The notes under the pieces are model-generated. The model made no database searches, was not told the origin of the DNA, and worked only from the letters and a program-made list of their open reading frames with translations. Shown here one piece after another: positions 48,137 to 57,221 of a stretch of DNA of 64,000 nucleotides. A program made the position numbers and the translations under genes. Numbering within the stretch: position 1 is the stretch's first letter; every line of letters begins with the position of its first letter. Location: assembly GCA_964653485.1 (NCBI GenBank), contig CAZZFF010000013.1, forward strand, positions 10,626 to 74,625, written 5' to 3'. This stretch comes from CAVQND01 sp964653485 (GTDB lineage Bacteria > Verrucomicrobiota > Verrucomicrobiia > Limisphaerales > UBA8199).

Positions 48137-49870
48137 TCAGAGGGGCAGGGTTACGGTGACAATGGCTCCGCCTGCAGGCGGGGATTTGATCTTGACCTTG
48201 CCGTGGTGGGTCTCGACGACGCGGCCGACAATAGCCAGGCCGAGGCCGGTGCCGGTAGTCTTGGTGGTGCCCAGGACCGAAGTAAAAGCGCGCCGGCGCT
48301 GGTCCTCGGTCATTCCCGGCCCGGTGTCGGCGAACTCGACGGCCACATGGGTTGGGCGCCCGGCGTGGCGCGGGGTCGAAAGGGACCGGGAGGAGATGGT
48401 GAGTGTGCCGCCCGCCGGCATGGCCTGGGCGGCATTGAGAATGAGGTTGAGAAAGGCCTGTTCGAGTTGCGGGGCATCCCCCATGACGGGCGGGAGGGCG
48501 GGCTGGAGGCGGCGTTCCAGTTGGACGTTCTGGTGCTTGAGTTTGTGGCGGACCAGCAGGCCCAATTCATCGATCAGTTCATTCAGGTTGACCGGGGCCA
48601 TGTGAGGCTCGGTGGTGCGGGCGAAATCGAGGATCTGCTCGACGATTCGGTTGAGGTGTTCGATCTTTTCGCCGATCATGCTGGCGTCTTTGCCGCGCGG
48701 GTCGCCTTGGGGGAACTTCAGGTCGAGGGAGTGGTAGAGGAGCTTGATGACGGTGAGCGGGTTGCGGATTTCGTGGGCGACCTCGGCGGCGAGGAGGCCG
48801 AGCGCCGCGAGCTTTTCGTTGAGACGCAACTGTTCTTCGACATCCACGACCCGTTCGTAGAGGCGGGCCTTGTGGATGGCGATGGCCGACAGCTCGGCCA
48901 GGGCGGAGACGATGCGAACCTCCTCGTTGGAGAAGCTGTAGGGCCGGCCGGTATAGACGCTGAGGGTGCCGATGGCCTGGCCGGTGAAGACCAGGGGGAC
49001 GCTCAACAAGGCCACCAAACCCTCAAGCCGCGCCACCTCGACGTGCTGGTAACGGCTGGAGACCCGGACATCTTCGATCTGGATCGGCTTTTTTCGCCTC
49101 ACCACGATGCCCAGGAGGCTGTCTTCAGTGCTGAGCCTCGGCTTGCCAAGGTAGGCGGGACCCGCGCCGTAACTGGCCCGGAGGTCCAGCCACTGGCCGG
49201 TGGGGTCCAGCAGCATGAGCGAGCACATTTTGGCCCGCATCAGGACGGAGGCCTCTTGGGTAATGACCTTCAGGGCGTCATCGAGGTTGAGAGTGGAGTT
49301 GATGGTCTGGCTGACGGTGAACAGCGACTCGAAGAGGCCGACCTTGAGGCGGAGTTGCTCGTAAAGCCAGGTATTCTGGATGACGCTGGCGGCCTGGGTG
49401 GCGAGCGCCTCGAGCAATTCCTGGTCGTCGGCGGTGAAGGCCTCCGCCATGTCCGAATCCACGTTGAGGACGCCGCGGACCTGGCCCTTGACTTCGAGGG
49501 GGACAGCCAATTCGGAGCGGACCTCCGGGCGGACCATGATGTAGCGGCGATCCTGGGTCACGTCTCCCACGCGCGCCGCCTTGCCGCTGCGGGCCACCCA
49601 GCCGGTGAGGCCGGCGCCCATCGGCAACCTGAGCCGGGCGGCCTGGGCGGAGAGCCCGTGGGAGGCGTGAATCTCCAGCAGGCCGTTTGTGGGATTGAGG
49701 AGGACCATCGAGCCGCTGGAGGCGCGCATGAGGCGCACCGCTTCCTTCAGGATGAGCTGGAGCGCCTCCTGGGCATCGAGCGTGGAATGAATCACGCTGG
49801 CGACCTGGCTAAGCTGGCTCAACCGCTCGTAGCGAGCCCGCAACTGGGCAAGTTCATCCGGCTGGTTCAT
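48137..49870 (-). CDS. Sensor histidine kinase with two GAF domains
   Basis: The 577-residue protein has no membrane segment. It contains two GAF domains at about 20-165 (ASSGSMVLLNPTNGLLEIHA, VPLEVKGQVRGVLNVDS) and 185-335 (AKMCSLMLLDPTGQWLDL). A coiled linker and a HisKA domain with His366 in LAAEVAHEIRNPLTVIK follow, then a HATPase domain (NLILNAAQAMPAGG, DTGPGM, GTGLGLAI). It is a soluble kinase that senses a small molecule or redox state. No response regulator is adjacent. A hairpin element separates it from the upstream permease gene. Confidence 0.87.
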   Translation of the reverse strand: MNQPDELAQLRARYERLSQLSQVASVIHSTLDAQEALQLILKEAVRLMRASSGSMVLLNPTNGLLEIHASHGLSAQAARLRLPMGAGLTGWVARSGKAARVGDVTQDRRYIMVRPEVRSELAVPLEVKGQVRGVLNVDSDMAEAFTADDQELLEALATQAASVIQNTWLYEQLRLKVGLFESLFTVSQTINSTLNLDDALKVITQEASVLMRAKMCSLMLLDPTGQWLDLRASYGAGPAYLGKPRLSTEDSLLGIVVRRKKPIQIEDVRVSSRYQHVEVARLEGLVALLSVPLVFTGQAIGTLSVYTGRPYSFSNEEVRIVSALAELSAIAIHKARLYERVVDVEEQLRLNEKLAALGLLAAEVAHEIRNPLTVIKLLYHSLDLKFPQGDPRGKDASMIGEKIEHLNRIVEQILDFARTTEPHMAPVNLNELIDELGLLVRHKLKHQNVQLERRLQPALPPVMGDAPQLEQAFLNLILNAAQAMPAGGTLTISSRSLSTPRHAGRPTHVAVEFADTGPGMTEDQRRRAFTSVLGTTKTTGTGLGLAIVGRVVETHHGKVKIKSPPAGGAIVTVTLPL

Positions 49871-49881
49871 AAAGCGGGGTT

Positions 49882-50045
49882 AGGCGTCACGAAAGAATCA
49901 CATGAACAATTATGGCGCAGGAGTTTTGGCCGCTGGCAAGGCGCGAGCGAGGCGCATATCCAAGGCGATCTGCAACGAGCGAGCAACGCCGCCTGCGGCC
50001 AAAAAAACCAGCCAGAAGTGTTCATGTTGTTTTTTCGTGACGCCT
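49882..50045. repeat. Long palindromic element, copy 1 (164 bp)
   Basis: Outer arms of about 27 bp (49882-49908 and 50019-50045) are inverted repeats with a few mismatches (AGGCGTCACGAAA and TTTCGTGACGCCT). An inner stem pairs TTTTGGCCGC (49924-49933) with GCGGCCAAAA. The core contains GGCAAGGCGCGAGCGAGG and CGAGCGAGCAACGCCGCC, both shared exactly with the element at 53731. The element begins at the stop codon of the permease gene and ends 12 bp before the start of the kinase gene. Confidence 0.8.
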
Positions 50046-51178
50046 TAGCGGATGCGGGCGGTGAGAAGGAGCCCGACGAGGCCGAAAGAGAGGTTGGGCA
50101 GCCAGCCCGCCAGCCACGGCTGCAAATAACCGCCGGTGCCCAGGGCCAAGGCAAGCTGCTGAACCACGAAATAGACAAAGCAGATGACGATGCTGCCGGC
50201 AACGCCCATGAACACGTTGCGCCGGCCTGAGACGGCGCCGAAGGGAATCGCGATCAGCACCACGACCACGGAGGTCCAGGGCGCAGCCAGGCGGCCTTGG
50301 AGCTTGGTGTAAAGCCACGAGCGGCTGGAGGGAGACGGGTTGGGGTGCAGGCGCAGGTAGTTGAGAATCTCGGCGATCGACATGTCGGATTTCTTGGTCT
50401 TGGCGGCGCCGGGCAGGGCTAGGCTGCTGCCGATCTTGATTTCGCTCTTGATCTGCTCCGGCGTCTCGGAAAACTCGGGCATCGCCAGGAGATTGGTCTG
50501 GAGCACCGGCACCGGCGGCATGTTAGTGCGCATGTCGGTCTTGAATTCCTCGGCGTCGTAGAACGTCCAGACGCCGTGGAGGCGGGCGGCGCGCCGGGCA
50601 TGGAGTTGGATGTGGGCACCCTCCGTGTCGCGCCAGCCGACCATCGGGTTGATCATCTCGCCGGTGACGGTGTTGTAAAGCCCGATGAACCAGTCCCGCC
50701 CGTCGCGCTCGTTCATGAGGGGCAACCCGCGAGCCTCGCCGGGTTTCTGCGCGCCTGCGCCGGGTCCAAGGCGCCGTGCCAGGATGCGTTTGGCGGCGTC
50801 GGCGCTGTCTGGGACGCACAGTTCATTGAGGGCAAGCGACGCCAGGCTGATGATCAACCCGACGGCCAGGTAGGGCAACACCAGCCGCCACAGGCTCACC
50901 CCGGCGACTCGGGCGGCGGTGAGTTCGTTGTGTCGGGCGTGGTTGGTCAGGCTATAGAGCAGGGCCAGCAGCAGAGTCACCGGCAGGATTACAACCAGGA
51001 TTTCCGGGGCCTGAACGACGTAATACTGGACGATGTCCCGGCCCAGAAGACCGTTCTTCTGGAAATCGTTCAAGTTGGCGAACACGTCGAAGGCGATCCA
51101 GAATATCAGGAACCCGCCCAGGCAGTAGCCGAGCGGGATGAGCAGTTCGCGCAAAAAATAACGGTCCAAAAGGCGCAT
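50045..51178 (-). CDS. LptF/LptG-family (YjgP/YjgQ) permease
   Basis: I use the ATG at 51178 (MRLLDRYFLRELLIPLG); the frame extends to 51196. The 377-residue protein has the layout of LPS-export permeases: two N-terminal hydrophobic segments, a long soluble beta-jellyroll region (about 110-290), and hydrophobic segments at the C-terminus. The motif LYSLTNHARHNELTAARVAGVSLWRLVLP is the usual coupling-helix region for the LptB ATPase. It moves lipopolysaccharide from the inner membrane, which fits a Gram-negative envelope. The paired lptF/lptG partner is not adjacent. It is divergent from the unknown gene at 51325. Confidence 0.88.
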   Translation of the reverse strand: MRLLDRYFLRELLIPLGYCLGGFLIFWIAFDVFANLNDFQKNGLLGRDIVQYYVVQAPEILVVILPVTLLLALLYSLTNHARHNELTAARVAGVSLWRLVLPYLAVGLIISLASLALNELCVPDSADAAKRILARRLGPGAGAQKPGEARGLPLMNERDGRDWFIGLYNTVTGEMINPMVGWRDTEGAHIQLHARRAARLHGVWTFYDAEEFKTDMRTNMPPVPVLQTNLLAMPEFSETPEQIKSEIKIGSSLALPGAAKTKKSDMSIAEILNYLRLHPNPSPSSRSWLYTKLQGRLAAPWTSVVVVLIAIPFGAVSGRRNVFMGVAGSIVICFVYFVVQQLALALGTGGYLQPWLAGWLPNLSFGLVGLLLTARIR

Positions 51179-51324
51179 TGGGCTCAAGCTTACCAACGCG
51201 CGGTCTCAAAGCAAGCGGCGCAATTGTGCCTGCTATCCCGCCTCCGACGCCTCATGCGCAAAAAGAAACTGCTATTGAAAAGGGGGGCGGTTGATGGTAC
51301 AACTGGCCGGAGTTTGTTAAGGCT

Positions 51325-53712
51325 GTGTTGACCGAATCCGCGCAAGTAGAGCTACAACCGAGGCGACAAGACAAGGCGCCTGCGTCCGCTGAGAGCGAGG
51401 GGCCTTCGACCTTCGCGTCCGCCGCGCCGGCGGAGCGGGGTTCGCCTCGGCCGCCCGCGGCGGCCGCCCGGCTGCAGGGCCCCTATGGCTGGCCGGTTCC
51501 TTCCTCGTTGTCCCCCAACCCGGCGGAGGGGCGATCCCGCATCCCGCTGCCGGAGTTCGACGCGCTGTTGCTGGAAAAGGCGCGCGTGATCGCGGGGCAC
51601 TTCCCGGCCGCGGAGGCGCAATACCGTTACCTGTCCGGGAGCGGACCGGGCGCCCAGCATCCGGAGACCCCCCACTTTGAAAGAGTGTTCCGCCTCGCAA
51701 GCTCGATGGGCGGCGTGGAGGACCCCCAGGACGCCCCGGACTACGACGCGCTTTTGATACTCACGGCCTGGCACTGCGTGCGGCCCGGCGTGGAAGGGTT
51801 TCTTGGTTCCTACCCCAAAGCGCTGCTCTGCCCGCTATGCCATAGCGCCCCGCCGAGGGCGCTGGCCGCGCTCTCCGCGCGGGAGCATTCCATTTTCGAG
51901 CGGCGCGCGCCGGTTTATCTGCGTTACTTGCTGTGCGAGAAATTCGGGTTGCGCACGTGCGCGGAAATCGAGAATGCGGACTTGCGGCACCTGCTCAGGA
52001 GCGTGGGCTTTCGCCTGGTCCGTTCGAGCCTCGTCGCCGAGGTCGCCTTTCCGGGCATCACGGGAGGGGAAGACCCGCCGGTCCGGCCTTGGAAACTGAC
52101 ACTAAGGCAGGAGCTAAGCGACGAGCGGGCAGCGGAATTGCTGATCGTGGCGGCGCTGTGGAAGATCAAGTACGAGTTGCGGATGGTGACCCTCCAAGAG
52201 GGCGCGGCGCATTGGAACATCGGCGCCTTCGCGCGGACGGACTGGGAAGACGCCTTTCTTTCATTGGGGGTCCGGGTTCCTCACTCGCTGCTGCGCGAGA
52301 GCGGGCTGATGGATTGGCGGGCGGTGCTCACGCGCTGCATCGAGCAAATCGGGTGCGGAAACCTGCCGCCGGAAGTCCTGGGAAGGGTGTCCGCGTGGCC
52401 TCGGCGGATTTGTCATGATCGGGGCCAGGCAATTTGGGAAGGGCTGGACCAAATCGCCCGGCGGGTCATGGAACGAGTGCGGGTGGCGGAGCCGCGGCTT
52501 TTCAGGGAGAACGGCGGGCTGGACTACGAATTGGCCCGTTGCTTTCGCGGCTGGGCCGGGCTGTTCGACGAGGTGTCTCCGCAGATCCTCTCGAGGCTGG
52601 GGGTGTCCGCCTTCACGGCGCTGCACCGGGTGGCGCCGGAGTATTTTGGGTGGGACTCGACACAGCTCAAGCCGTGGGAGCTGGAGCAGGAGTACGGAAA
52701 ATGGAAAGGACCTCGGGGCCGCGCGATGCTCAGGAGCGCCTATGCGTACGCGCTTTACGAGAGCGGCTTGGGCTGTATATGCCGGCAGGAGGAGCAAGTG
52801 GTGTGGCAATGCGGCCTCAACGAGTTCTCCGAGTGGTACTCGAATCTCACGGTCCAAAACAACGTGACCGCGTATGACCTTCTCTACGGCCTGGCGAGCC
52901 GTCACGGGCTGACGCCGCTGCTGACTCGGGAGGTCACGCACACCGCGGCGGTCTCACTTCTGGCGGGCATGAACCTGCACGAGAAGCTGCCCAGGATCGA
53001 GGGATGCTGGGAACTGTGCATGCGCGCCGCCCTGGAACATCACGGCGGAAAGATCGAGGTCCGGCTCGTCGTGCCCGATTTGGTGCCGCTGCCGTTGCGT
53101 CTGCGCAAGGCGGTGCTTGCCCCGCTCAGCTACACTTACCTTCATAAGGAGCTGCGGCTGGTGCGGGACTTCGACCGGCGGATGGCGCGGGAAGCCCGGC
53201 GGTCGCTCGAGGAAATTCCGGGGTGGTGGGAAGACGAGCGCGTCATGGGAACGCCGCTGGAGGGGCGTCTGAGCCTGGCCTCGGACCCGGCCGTGACGGT
53301 GCTCCGCGTGCTGCGTCCGGAGCCTTGGCTGGAGCCGCCGCCGCAAAGGAGGATTCGCTTCCAGGCCCTCTACCTGCTGCTCTCCAAGCGGGCGACCTCC
53401 CGTGCCGTCCCCGGGGAAGGCGGGCTTTGCTCGGAGGAAATGCGGGTCATTCTCCGGCTGGCCTTCGAGGGGGCCTTGGAGCATACGAACATCGTGCAGG
53501 TGTCTCTCCCGGCGATCCGAAGCGGTTTCGAGCGCATCCTGGCCCGCGAAGATACCCGCGAGATGCTCGACTCACTCCTGCTGCACATTGGCGCCGCTTA
53601 TGAGACCGAAATCTGGGGCCGAGTGCGCAAGTTCATCGTCCTGGACGCCATCAACGACCTGCTGGCGCTCACGATTCGGAGTTCGCTGCTGCACTTGATG
53701 AGCGCCGATTGA
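51325..53712 (+). CDS. Unrecognised 795-residue protein
   Basis: The frame begins at a GTG (51325) with GGAG about 12 bases upstream. I do not recognise the family. The first 70 residues are low-complexity and Pro/Ala-rich, followed by a mainly alpha-helical, charged protein with no signal peptide or membrane segment. Visible motifs are a C-x2-C at Cys169 and Cys172 (LLCPLCHS) and a Cys cluster at 484, 486 and 496 (GCICRQEEQVVWQC), which together could bind zinc. Arg/Glu content is high. The gene lies between LptF/LptG and phoR and ends at a perfect 25-bp inverted repeat. A cytoplasmic nucleic-acid or scaffold role is possible but unsupported. Confidence 0.75.
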   Translation: MLTESAQVELQPRRQDKAPASAESEGPSTFASAAPAERGSPRPPAAAARLQGPYGWPVPSSLSPNPAEGRSRIPLPEFDALLLEKARVIAGHFPAAEAQYRYLSGSGPGAQHPETPHFERVFRLASSMGGVEDPQDAPDYDALLILTAWHCVRPGVEGFLGSYPKALLCPLCHSAPPRALAALSAREHSIFERRAPVYLRYLLCEKFGLRTCAEIENADLRHLLRSVGFRLVRSSLVAEVAFPGITGGEDPPVRPWKLTLRQELSDERAAELLIVAALWKIKYELRMVTLQEGAAHWNIGAFARTDWEDAFLSLGVRVPHSLLRESGLMDWRAVLTRCIEQIGCGNLPPEVLGRVSAWPRRICHDRGQAIWEGLDQIARRVMERVRVAEPRLFRENGGLDYELARCFRGWAGLFDEVSPQILSRLGVSAFTALHRVAPEYFGWDSTQLKPWELEQEYGKWKGPRGRAMLRSAYAYALYESGLGCICRQEEQVVWQCGLNEFSEWYSNLTVQNNVTAYDLLYGLASRHGLTPLLTREVTHTAAVSLLAGMNLHEKLPRIEGCWELCMRAALEHHGGKIEVRLVVPDLVPLPLRLRKAVLAPLSYTYLHKELRLVRDFDRRMAREARRSLEEIPGWWEDERVMGTPLEGRLSLASDPAVTVLRVLRPEPWLEPPPQRRIRFQALYLLLSKRATSRAVPGEGGLCSEEMRVILRLAFEGALEHTNIVQVSLPAIRSGFERILAREDTREMLDSLLLHIGAAYETEIWGRVRKFIVLDAINDLLALTIRSSLLHLMSAD

Positions 53713-53730
53713 GCGGGCCGGCCCCTAAGG

Positions 53731-53881
53731 GCCGTTACGAAATAACATTTACAATATCACGCCGGGATTTTGGCGGCTGGCAAGGCGCGAGCGAGGAACA
53801 TATCCCGGATCTGCGACGAGCGAGCAACGCCGCCAGCCGGCAAAAGACCAAGTCAGATTGTAAATGTTATTTCGTAACGGC
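53731..53881. repeat. Long palindromic element, copy 2 (151 bp), perfect arms
   Basis: The arms at 53731-53755 and 53857-53881 are a perfect 25-bp inverted repeat (GCCGTTACGAAATAAC at the outer end). The core carries the same two motifs as copy 1, GGCAAGGCGCGAGCGAGG and CGAGCGAGCAACGCCGCC. The arms differ from copy 1 but remain self-complementary. It lies between convergent genes and could act as a two-way terminator. Confidence 0.82.
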
Positions 53882-53883
53882 TC

Positions 53884-55089
53884 CTAAGAGGGGGTTTCCG
53901 ATGGCGCCTGGACGCCGCCGGGGTCCAACGGGAGCGTGAAGTGGAACGTGGCGCCGTGGCCGAGTTGGCTTTGGGCCCAGACGCGCCCGCCGTGGCTCTG
54001 GACAATGTGCTTGACGATGGCCAGGCCCAGCCCGGTGCCGCCCTGTTCGCGGGAGCGGGCTTTGTCGACGCGATAGAACCGCTCGAACAAACGGTCGAGC
54101 GACTCGGGCGGAAGTCCGGGGCCGTCGTCCCGGACCGAGATTTCGACTTGCCCGCCCGCTGCCAGGCATCCGCTGACGTTGACGTGTCCGCCCGTCCGAC
54201 CGTACTTGATGGCGTTGTCCACCAGATTGCTCAGGACCTGCTCGAGCCGGCTCGGGTCGGCCCGCACTGCGAGGTCAGGGATTTCGTTGGACAGGCGCTG
54301 GTTTCCAGCCTCCGCGCGCGCCTTGAAGTCATCGAGGACTTTTTGCACCACCGAACGAAGCGGGACGGGCTGGAGATCGGGTTTGATGCGGCCGGATTCC
54401 AATTCGGAGATGACGAGCAAGTCCTCGATGAGCAATCGCAGCCGTTCGGTGTTGCGCTCGATGCTGCGGAGGAATTTGACGGCGACATCGGGGTTGTCCT
54501 TGGCGCCGTCCAGGAGGGTCTCGACGTAACCCTGGATGAGGGAGAGGGGGGTGCGGAGTTCGTGGCTGACATTGGCCACGAAGTCTTTGCGTGTGTTCTC
54601 GAGTTGCTTGACGCGGGTCAAGTCGTGCAAGACAAGGACGGTGCCCTCGCGCCGGCCCAGGCGGTTGAGGATCGCGGCCCCGTTGACCCCCAGCCAGCGC
54701 TCCGTCGGCCGGGAGAGGCGGATTTGCCTGCCGAGGACCTGCTTTTGGGTCCCCAGCACATCCACCAACTCGGCCAGTTCATGCAGGCGCAAGGCCTCCA
54801 GGAGCGTGCGAGAGCGGACGTCGGAGGTCAACCCGAAGAGGTCAATGAACGCCCGGTTGGCCAGCAGGATTCGGCCATGCTCATCGAGCACGACCAATCC
54901 CTCGACCATGCTGTCGAACAATGCCTCCTGCTGCGTCTGAAGCTGAGTGAGGGCGCTCTGATGCTCTTCTTTGAGCCTCTGGATTTCTGTCCGGGCCGCC
55001 TCCTGTGCGCGGCTCCAGTGGGCCTGCCGCGCGAGGTACAAGACAACCGCGGCGGCCAGGGCCAGGGAAAGCAGCGCGGGCGTCCACAC
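53884..55089 (-). CDS. phoR: PhoR-type phosphate sensor kinase
   Basis: The start is the GTG at 55089: a GGAGG ribosome site lies nine bases upstream inside the end of phoB, four bases separate phoB stop and this start, and an N-terminal membrane helix follows at once (WTPALLSLALAAAVVLYLA). The 401-residue protein then has a coiled coil and a PAS domain (about 55-155, MVEGLVVLDEHGRILLANRAF). The HisKA domain has His176 in FVANVSHELRTPLSLIQGY, and the ATPase domain has DNAIKYG, DDGPGL and GTGLGLAIVK. It senses phosphate status through the Pst/PhoU complex and phosphorylates PhoB. Confidence 0.9.
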   Translation of the reverse strand: MWTPALLSLALAAAVVLYLARQAHWSRAQEAARTEIQRLKEEHQSALTQLQTQQEALFDSMVEGLVVLDEHGRILLANRAFIDLFGLTSDVRSRTLLEALRLHELAELVDVLGTQKQVLGRQIRLSRPTERWLGVNGAAILNRLGRREGTVLVLHDLTRVKQLENTRKDFVANVSHELRTPLSLIQGYVETLLDGAKDNPDVAVKFLRSIERNTERLRLLIEDLLVISELESGRIKPDLQPVPLRSVVQKVLDDFKARAEAGNQRLSNEIPDLAVRADPSRLEQVLSNLVDNAIKYGRTGGHVNVSGCLAAGGQVEISVRDDGPGLPPESLDRLFERFYRVDKARSREQGGTGLGLAIVKHIVQSHGGRVWAQSQLGHGATFHFTLPLDPGGVQAPSETPS

Positions 55090-55093
55090 TGGC

Positions 55094-55777
55094 TCAAGCC
55101 TCCGTGAACCGGTAGCCGACGCCGCGCACGGTATCGAGGAGCCTGGCGGCGGGGCCAAGCTTTTCCCGCAGCCGGCGCATGTGCGTGTCCACCGTCCGGG
55201 TGTCGACCAGGCTGTTGTAATCCCAGACGTCCCGCAGGAGTTGCTCGCGCGATTGGACGCGTCCGCGCCGCTGGGCCAGGATGGTGAGCAGCTTGAATTC
55301 AGTGGCGGTCAGTTCGATTTCCTTGGCATGCCAGCTCACGAGGTGGCGGGGCGCATCGATGACCAGGTCGCCGAACTTGAGGATGGCCGGTTCTTCGGCG
55401 GCGGTTTGGCTGCGTTGCAGGATTTTCTTTATCCGCAAGATCAGTTCGCGCGGGCTGAAGGGCTTGGTGATGTAGTCGTCGGCCCCGAGTTCAAGGCCCA
55501 GAATTCGATCAATCTCGGCGGCTCTGGCCGTGACCATCACGATCGGCATTCCGGCTGTCGCGGGGTCGCGGCGGATCATCTTGCAGACCTCCAGGCCGTC
55601 GACTTCCGGCAGCATCAGGTCCAGGACGATCAAGCTCGGCAGCAGGGAACGCGCCTTCTTCAAGGCGTCAGTGCCATCGGTCGCCGTGACCACATCGAAC
55701 CCGGCTTGGGTGAGGTTGAACTCGACCAGCTCGACTGCCTCAGGTTCATCATCAACGACCAGAATCTTGGGTTTCAT
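55094..55777 (-). CDS. phoB: PhoB-type phosphate response regulator
   Basis: The ATG at 55777 (MKPKILVVDDEPEAVELVE) is chosen because the receiver domain begins there. The 227-residue OmpR/PhoB-family protein has the acidic pocket DDE, the phospho-Asp in LIVLDLMLPEVDG, and Lys in DDYITKPFSPREL. Its winged-helix DNA-binding domain reads LTATEFKLLTILAQRRGRV and VDTHMRRLREKLG. It precedes phoR on the same transcript and activates phosphate-starvation genes. A Pho-box-like repeat lies 48-66 bp upstream. Confidence 0.92.
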   Translation of the reverse strand: MKPKILVVDDEPEAVELVEFNLTQAGFDVVTATDGTDALKKARSLLPSLIVLDLMLPEVDGLEVCKMIRRDPATAGMPIVMVTARAAEIDRILGLELGADDYITKPFSPRELILRIKKILQRSQTAAEEPAILKFGDLVIDAPRHLVSWHAKEIELTATEFKLLTILAQRRGRVQSREQLLRDVWDYNSLVDTRTVDTHMRRLREKLGPAARLLDTVRGVGYRFTEA

Positions 55778-55824
55778 GCCGCAAGAGGAATACCACGGCA
55801 GCCCCCTCCCCACAACTCCGCAAA

Positions 55825-55843
55825 TGTCACAGAAAGGTTACAA
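55825..55843 (-). promoter_or_regulatory. Pho-box-like direct repeat upstream of phoB
   Basis: On the minus strand TGTAACC-TTTC-TGTGACA forms two seven-base half-sites with the 11-bp period of Pho boxes. It matches the E. coli consensus CTGTCATAAATCTGTCAC at 11 of 18 positions by my count. Its position 48-66 bp before the phoB start suits autoregulation. It overlaps the end of the upstream oxidoreductase gene. Confidence 0.42.
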
Positions 55844-57187
55844 CAGGGCCTTAAGGCCCCAGCCATCCCGGTATTCGCGCCGGACAAACCGGTTGGCTTC
55901 GTGGAGGTCGAACTGGAGCTTGGCGGCGTCCCATTTCAGGGTGGTTCCAGGAAAGCGCGCGGCGACGCCGCCCAGGAGGACCGATTCGGTCAAAGGCCCG
56001 GAATACGCGAGGGGCGTTGAGGCCCGGTTGTGGCCGAGGCAGGCCCCTACGAACTCGCCCCAGTGGTTGCCGGGAGGGACATCCGGGTATTTCAAGCCTT
56101 CGAACTTTTTGCGCGGGTGGAGCACCGGGCGGGCAACATGCGGCAGGACCAGCGCGCCAGAGGCGCCGACAAAGAGCGAGCCGGCGTTGGGCAGCGGGTC
56201 GCCTTCCAGCAGGGCCTGGACCTCCGGCGGGGGCTTCTGGGCGCCGTCATACCAGGTGAGATTGAGGGTGTTCTGCTCGGTCAGCGCGGTGCCCTCGAAG
56301 ACATAACGGACGCGCGAATCCATGGCCCAGTTCCACTGGTTGGGGGCCGGCCCTTCGGAACGGACGGAAATCGGCCGGCGGAGGTCAAGGGCGCTAAAGA
56401 CCGGGTCGAAGAGATGGCAGCCCATGTCGCCGAACGTGCCGGTGCCGAAGTCGAGGCGTTTGCGCCAATTGGCCGGGTGATAATAGGCCTGGCCTATGAA
56501 GGGCCGGGGCGAACACACCGCCAGCCAGAGGTCCCAGTCGAAATCCGCGGGGACGGGGTCTTCCCGAGCGGGAAGCGGGGCGGGGTCGCCCCAGGACTTC
56601 GGGCACCAGCAATGGACCTCCTTGACCTTGCCAATCGCACCGGCCTGGATGAGCAAAATGGCGGCCTGGTAATCAGGCGACGCATGGACCTGGATGCCCA
56701 TTTGCGTGACCAGCTTCTTGCGGGCGGCAAACTCGGTGAGCCGTCGGACCTCGTAAAGGTCATGGGCGAGCGGTTTCTGGGCATAAACATGCTTGCCTGA
56801 CTGCATCGCGCTCATCGCCATCACTGCATGTGTATGGTCGGGCGTGGACACGTTCACCGAGTCGATGTTCTTCCCCTCGAAATCGAGCATCTTCCGCCAG
56901 TCCTGGTAAATCCGGACCTTCGGGAACCGTTTCTTGAGCTGGGCGGCGCATTCGAGGTCAACGTCGGCCGCCGCAACCAACTCCAGTTGCGTGAATTGGG
57001 CCAGGTAGTTGACGTCCTGCCATGCCATGCCGCCCGCGCCAAAGCTGGCATGGCGCAATACGTCGCTCGGAGGACGCGCGATCAGGTCCCGCGTGACAAA
57101 TGGGGCAGCCGCGAGCGTGGCGCCGACGGCCTTCAGGAACGAACGACGCGGCAGGGGCGGCGACGCATTCGAGCACCGATATAACAT
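55838..57187 (-). CDS. Tat-exported Gfo/Idh/MocA-family oxidoreductase
   Basis: The ATG at 57187 (MLYRCSNASPPLPRRSFLKAVG) starts a Tat signal with the RRSFLK motif; an in-frame start at 57205 is possible. The 449-residue protein has a Rossmann domain, the substrate motif VSTPDHTHAVMAMS, and AQKPLAHDLYEV in the place of the EKP lysine motif. The C-terminal domain carries GTGTFGDMGCHLFDPVFSAL. It sits between a signalling operon and phoB with no evident link to phosphate. Its substrate is unknown. Confidence 0.88.
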   Translation of the reverse strand: MLYRCSNASPPLPRRSFLKAVGATLAAAPFVTRDLIARPPSDVLRHASFGAGGMAWQDVNYLAQFTQLELVAAADVDLECAAQLKKRFPKVRIYQDWRKMLDFEGKNIDSVNVSTPDHTHAVMAMSAMQSGKHVYAQKPLAHDLYEVRRLTEFAARKKLVTQMGIQVHASPDYQAAILLIQAGAIGKVKEVHCWCPKSWGDPAPLPAREDPVPADFDWDLWLAVCSPRPFIGQAYYHPANWRKRLDFGTGTFGDMGCHLFDPVFSALDLRRPISVRSEGPAPNQWNWAMDSRVRYVFEGTALTEQNTLNLTWYDGAQKPPPEVQALLEGDPLPNAGSLFVGASGALVLPHVARPVLHPRKKFEGLKYPDVPPGNHWGEFVGACLGHNRASTPLAYSGPLTESVLLGGVAARFPGTTLKWDAAKLQFDLHEANRFVRREYRDGWGLKALL

Positions 57188-57221
57188 CGTGCCAACAAAA
57201 ACCAAAAAGCCCCGGTTCGCG

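Noticed and set aside
48053..50230. A 725-codon open frame on the plus strand over the GAF kinase
   Set aside because: The minus-strand kinase has GAF, HisKA and ATPase motifs. The plus frame is an antisense shadow running through the hairpin element.
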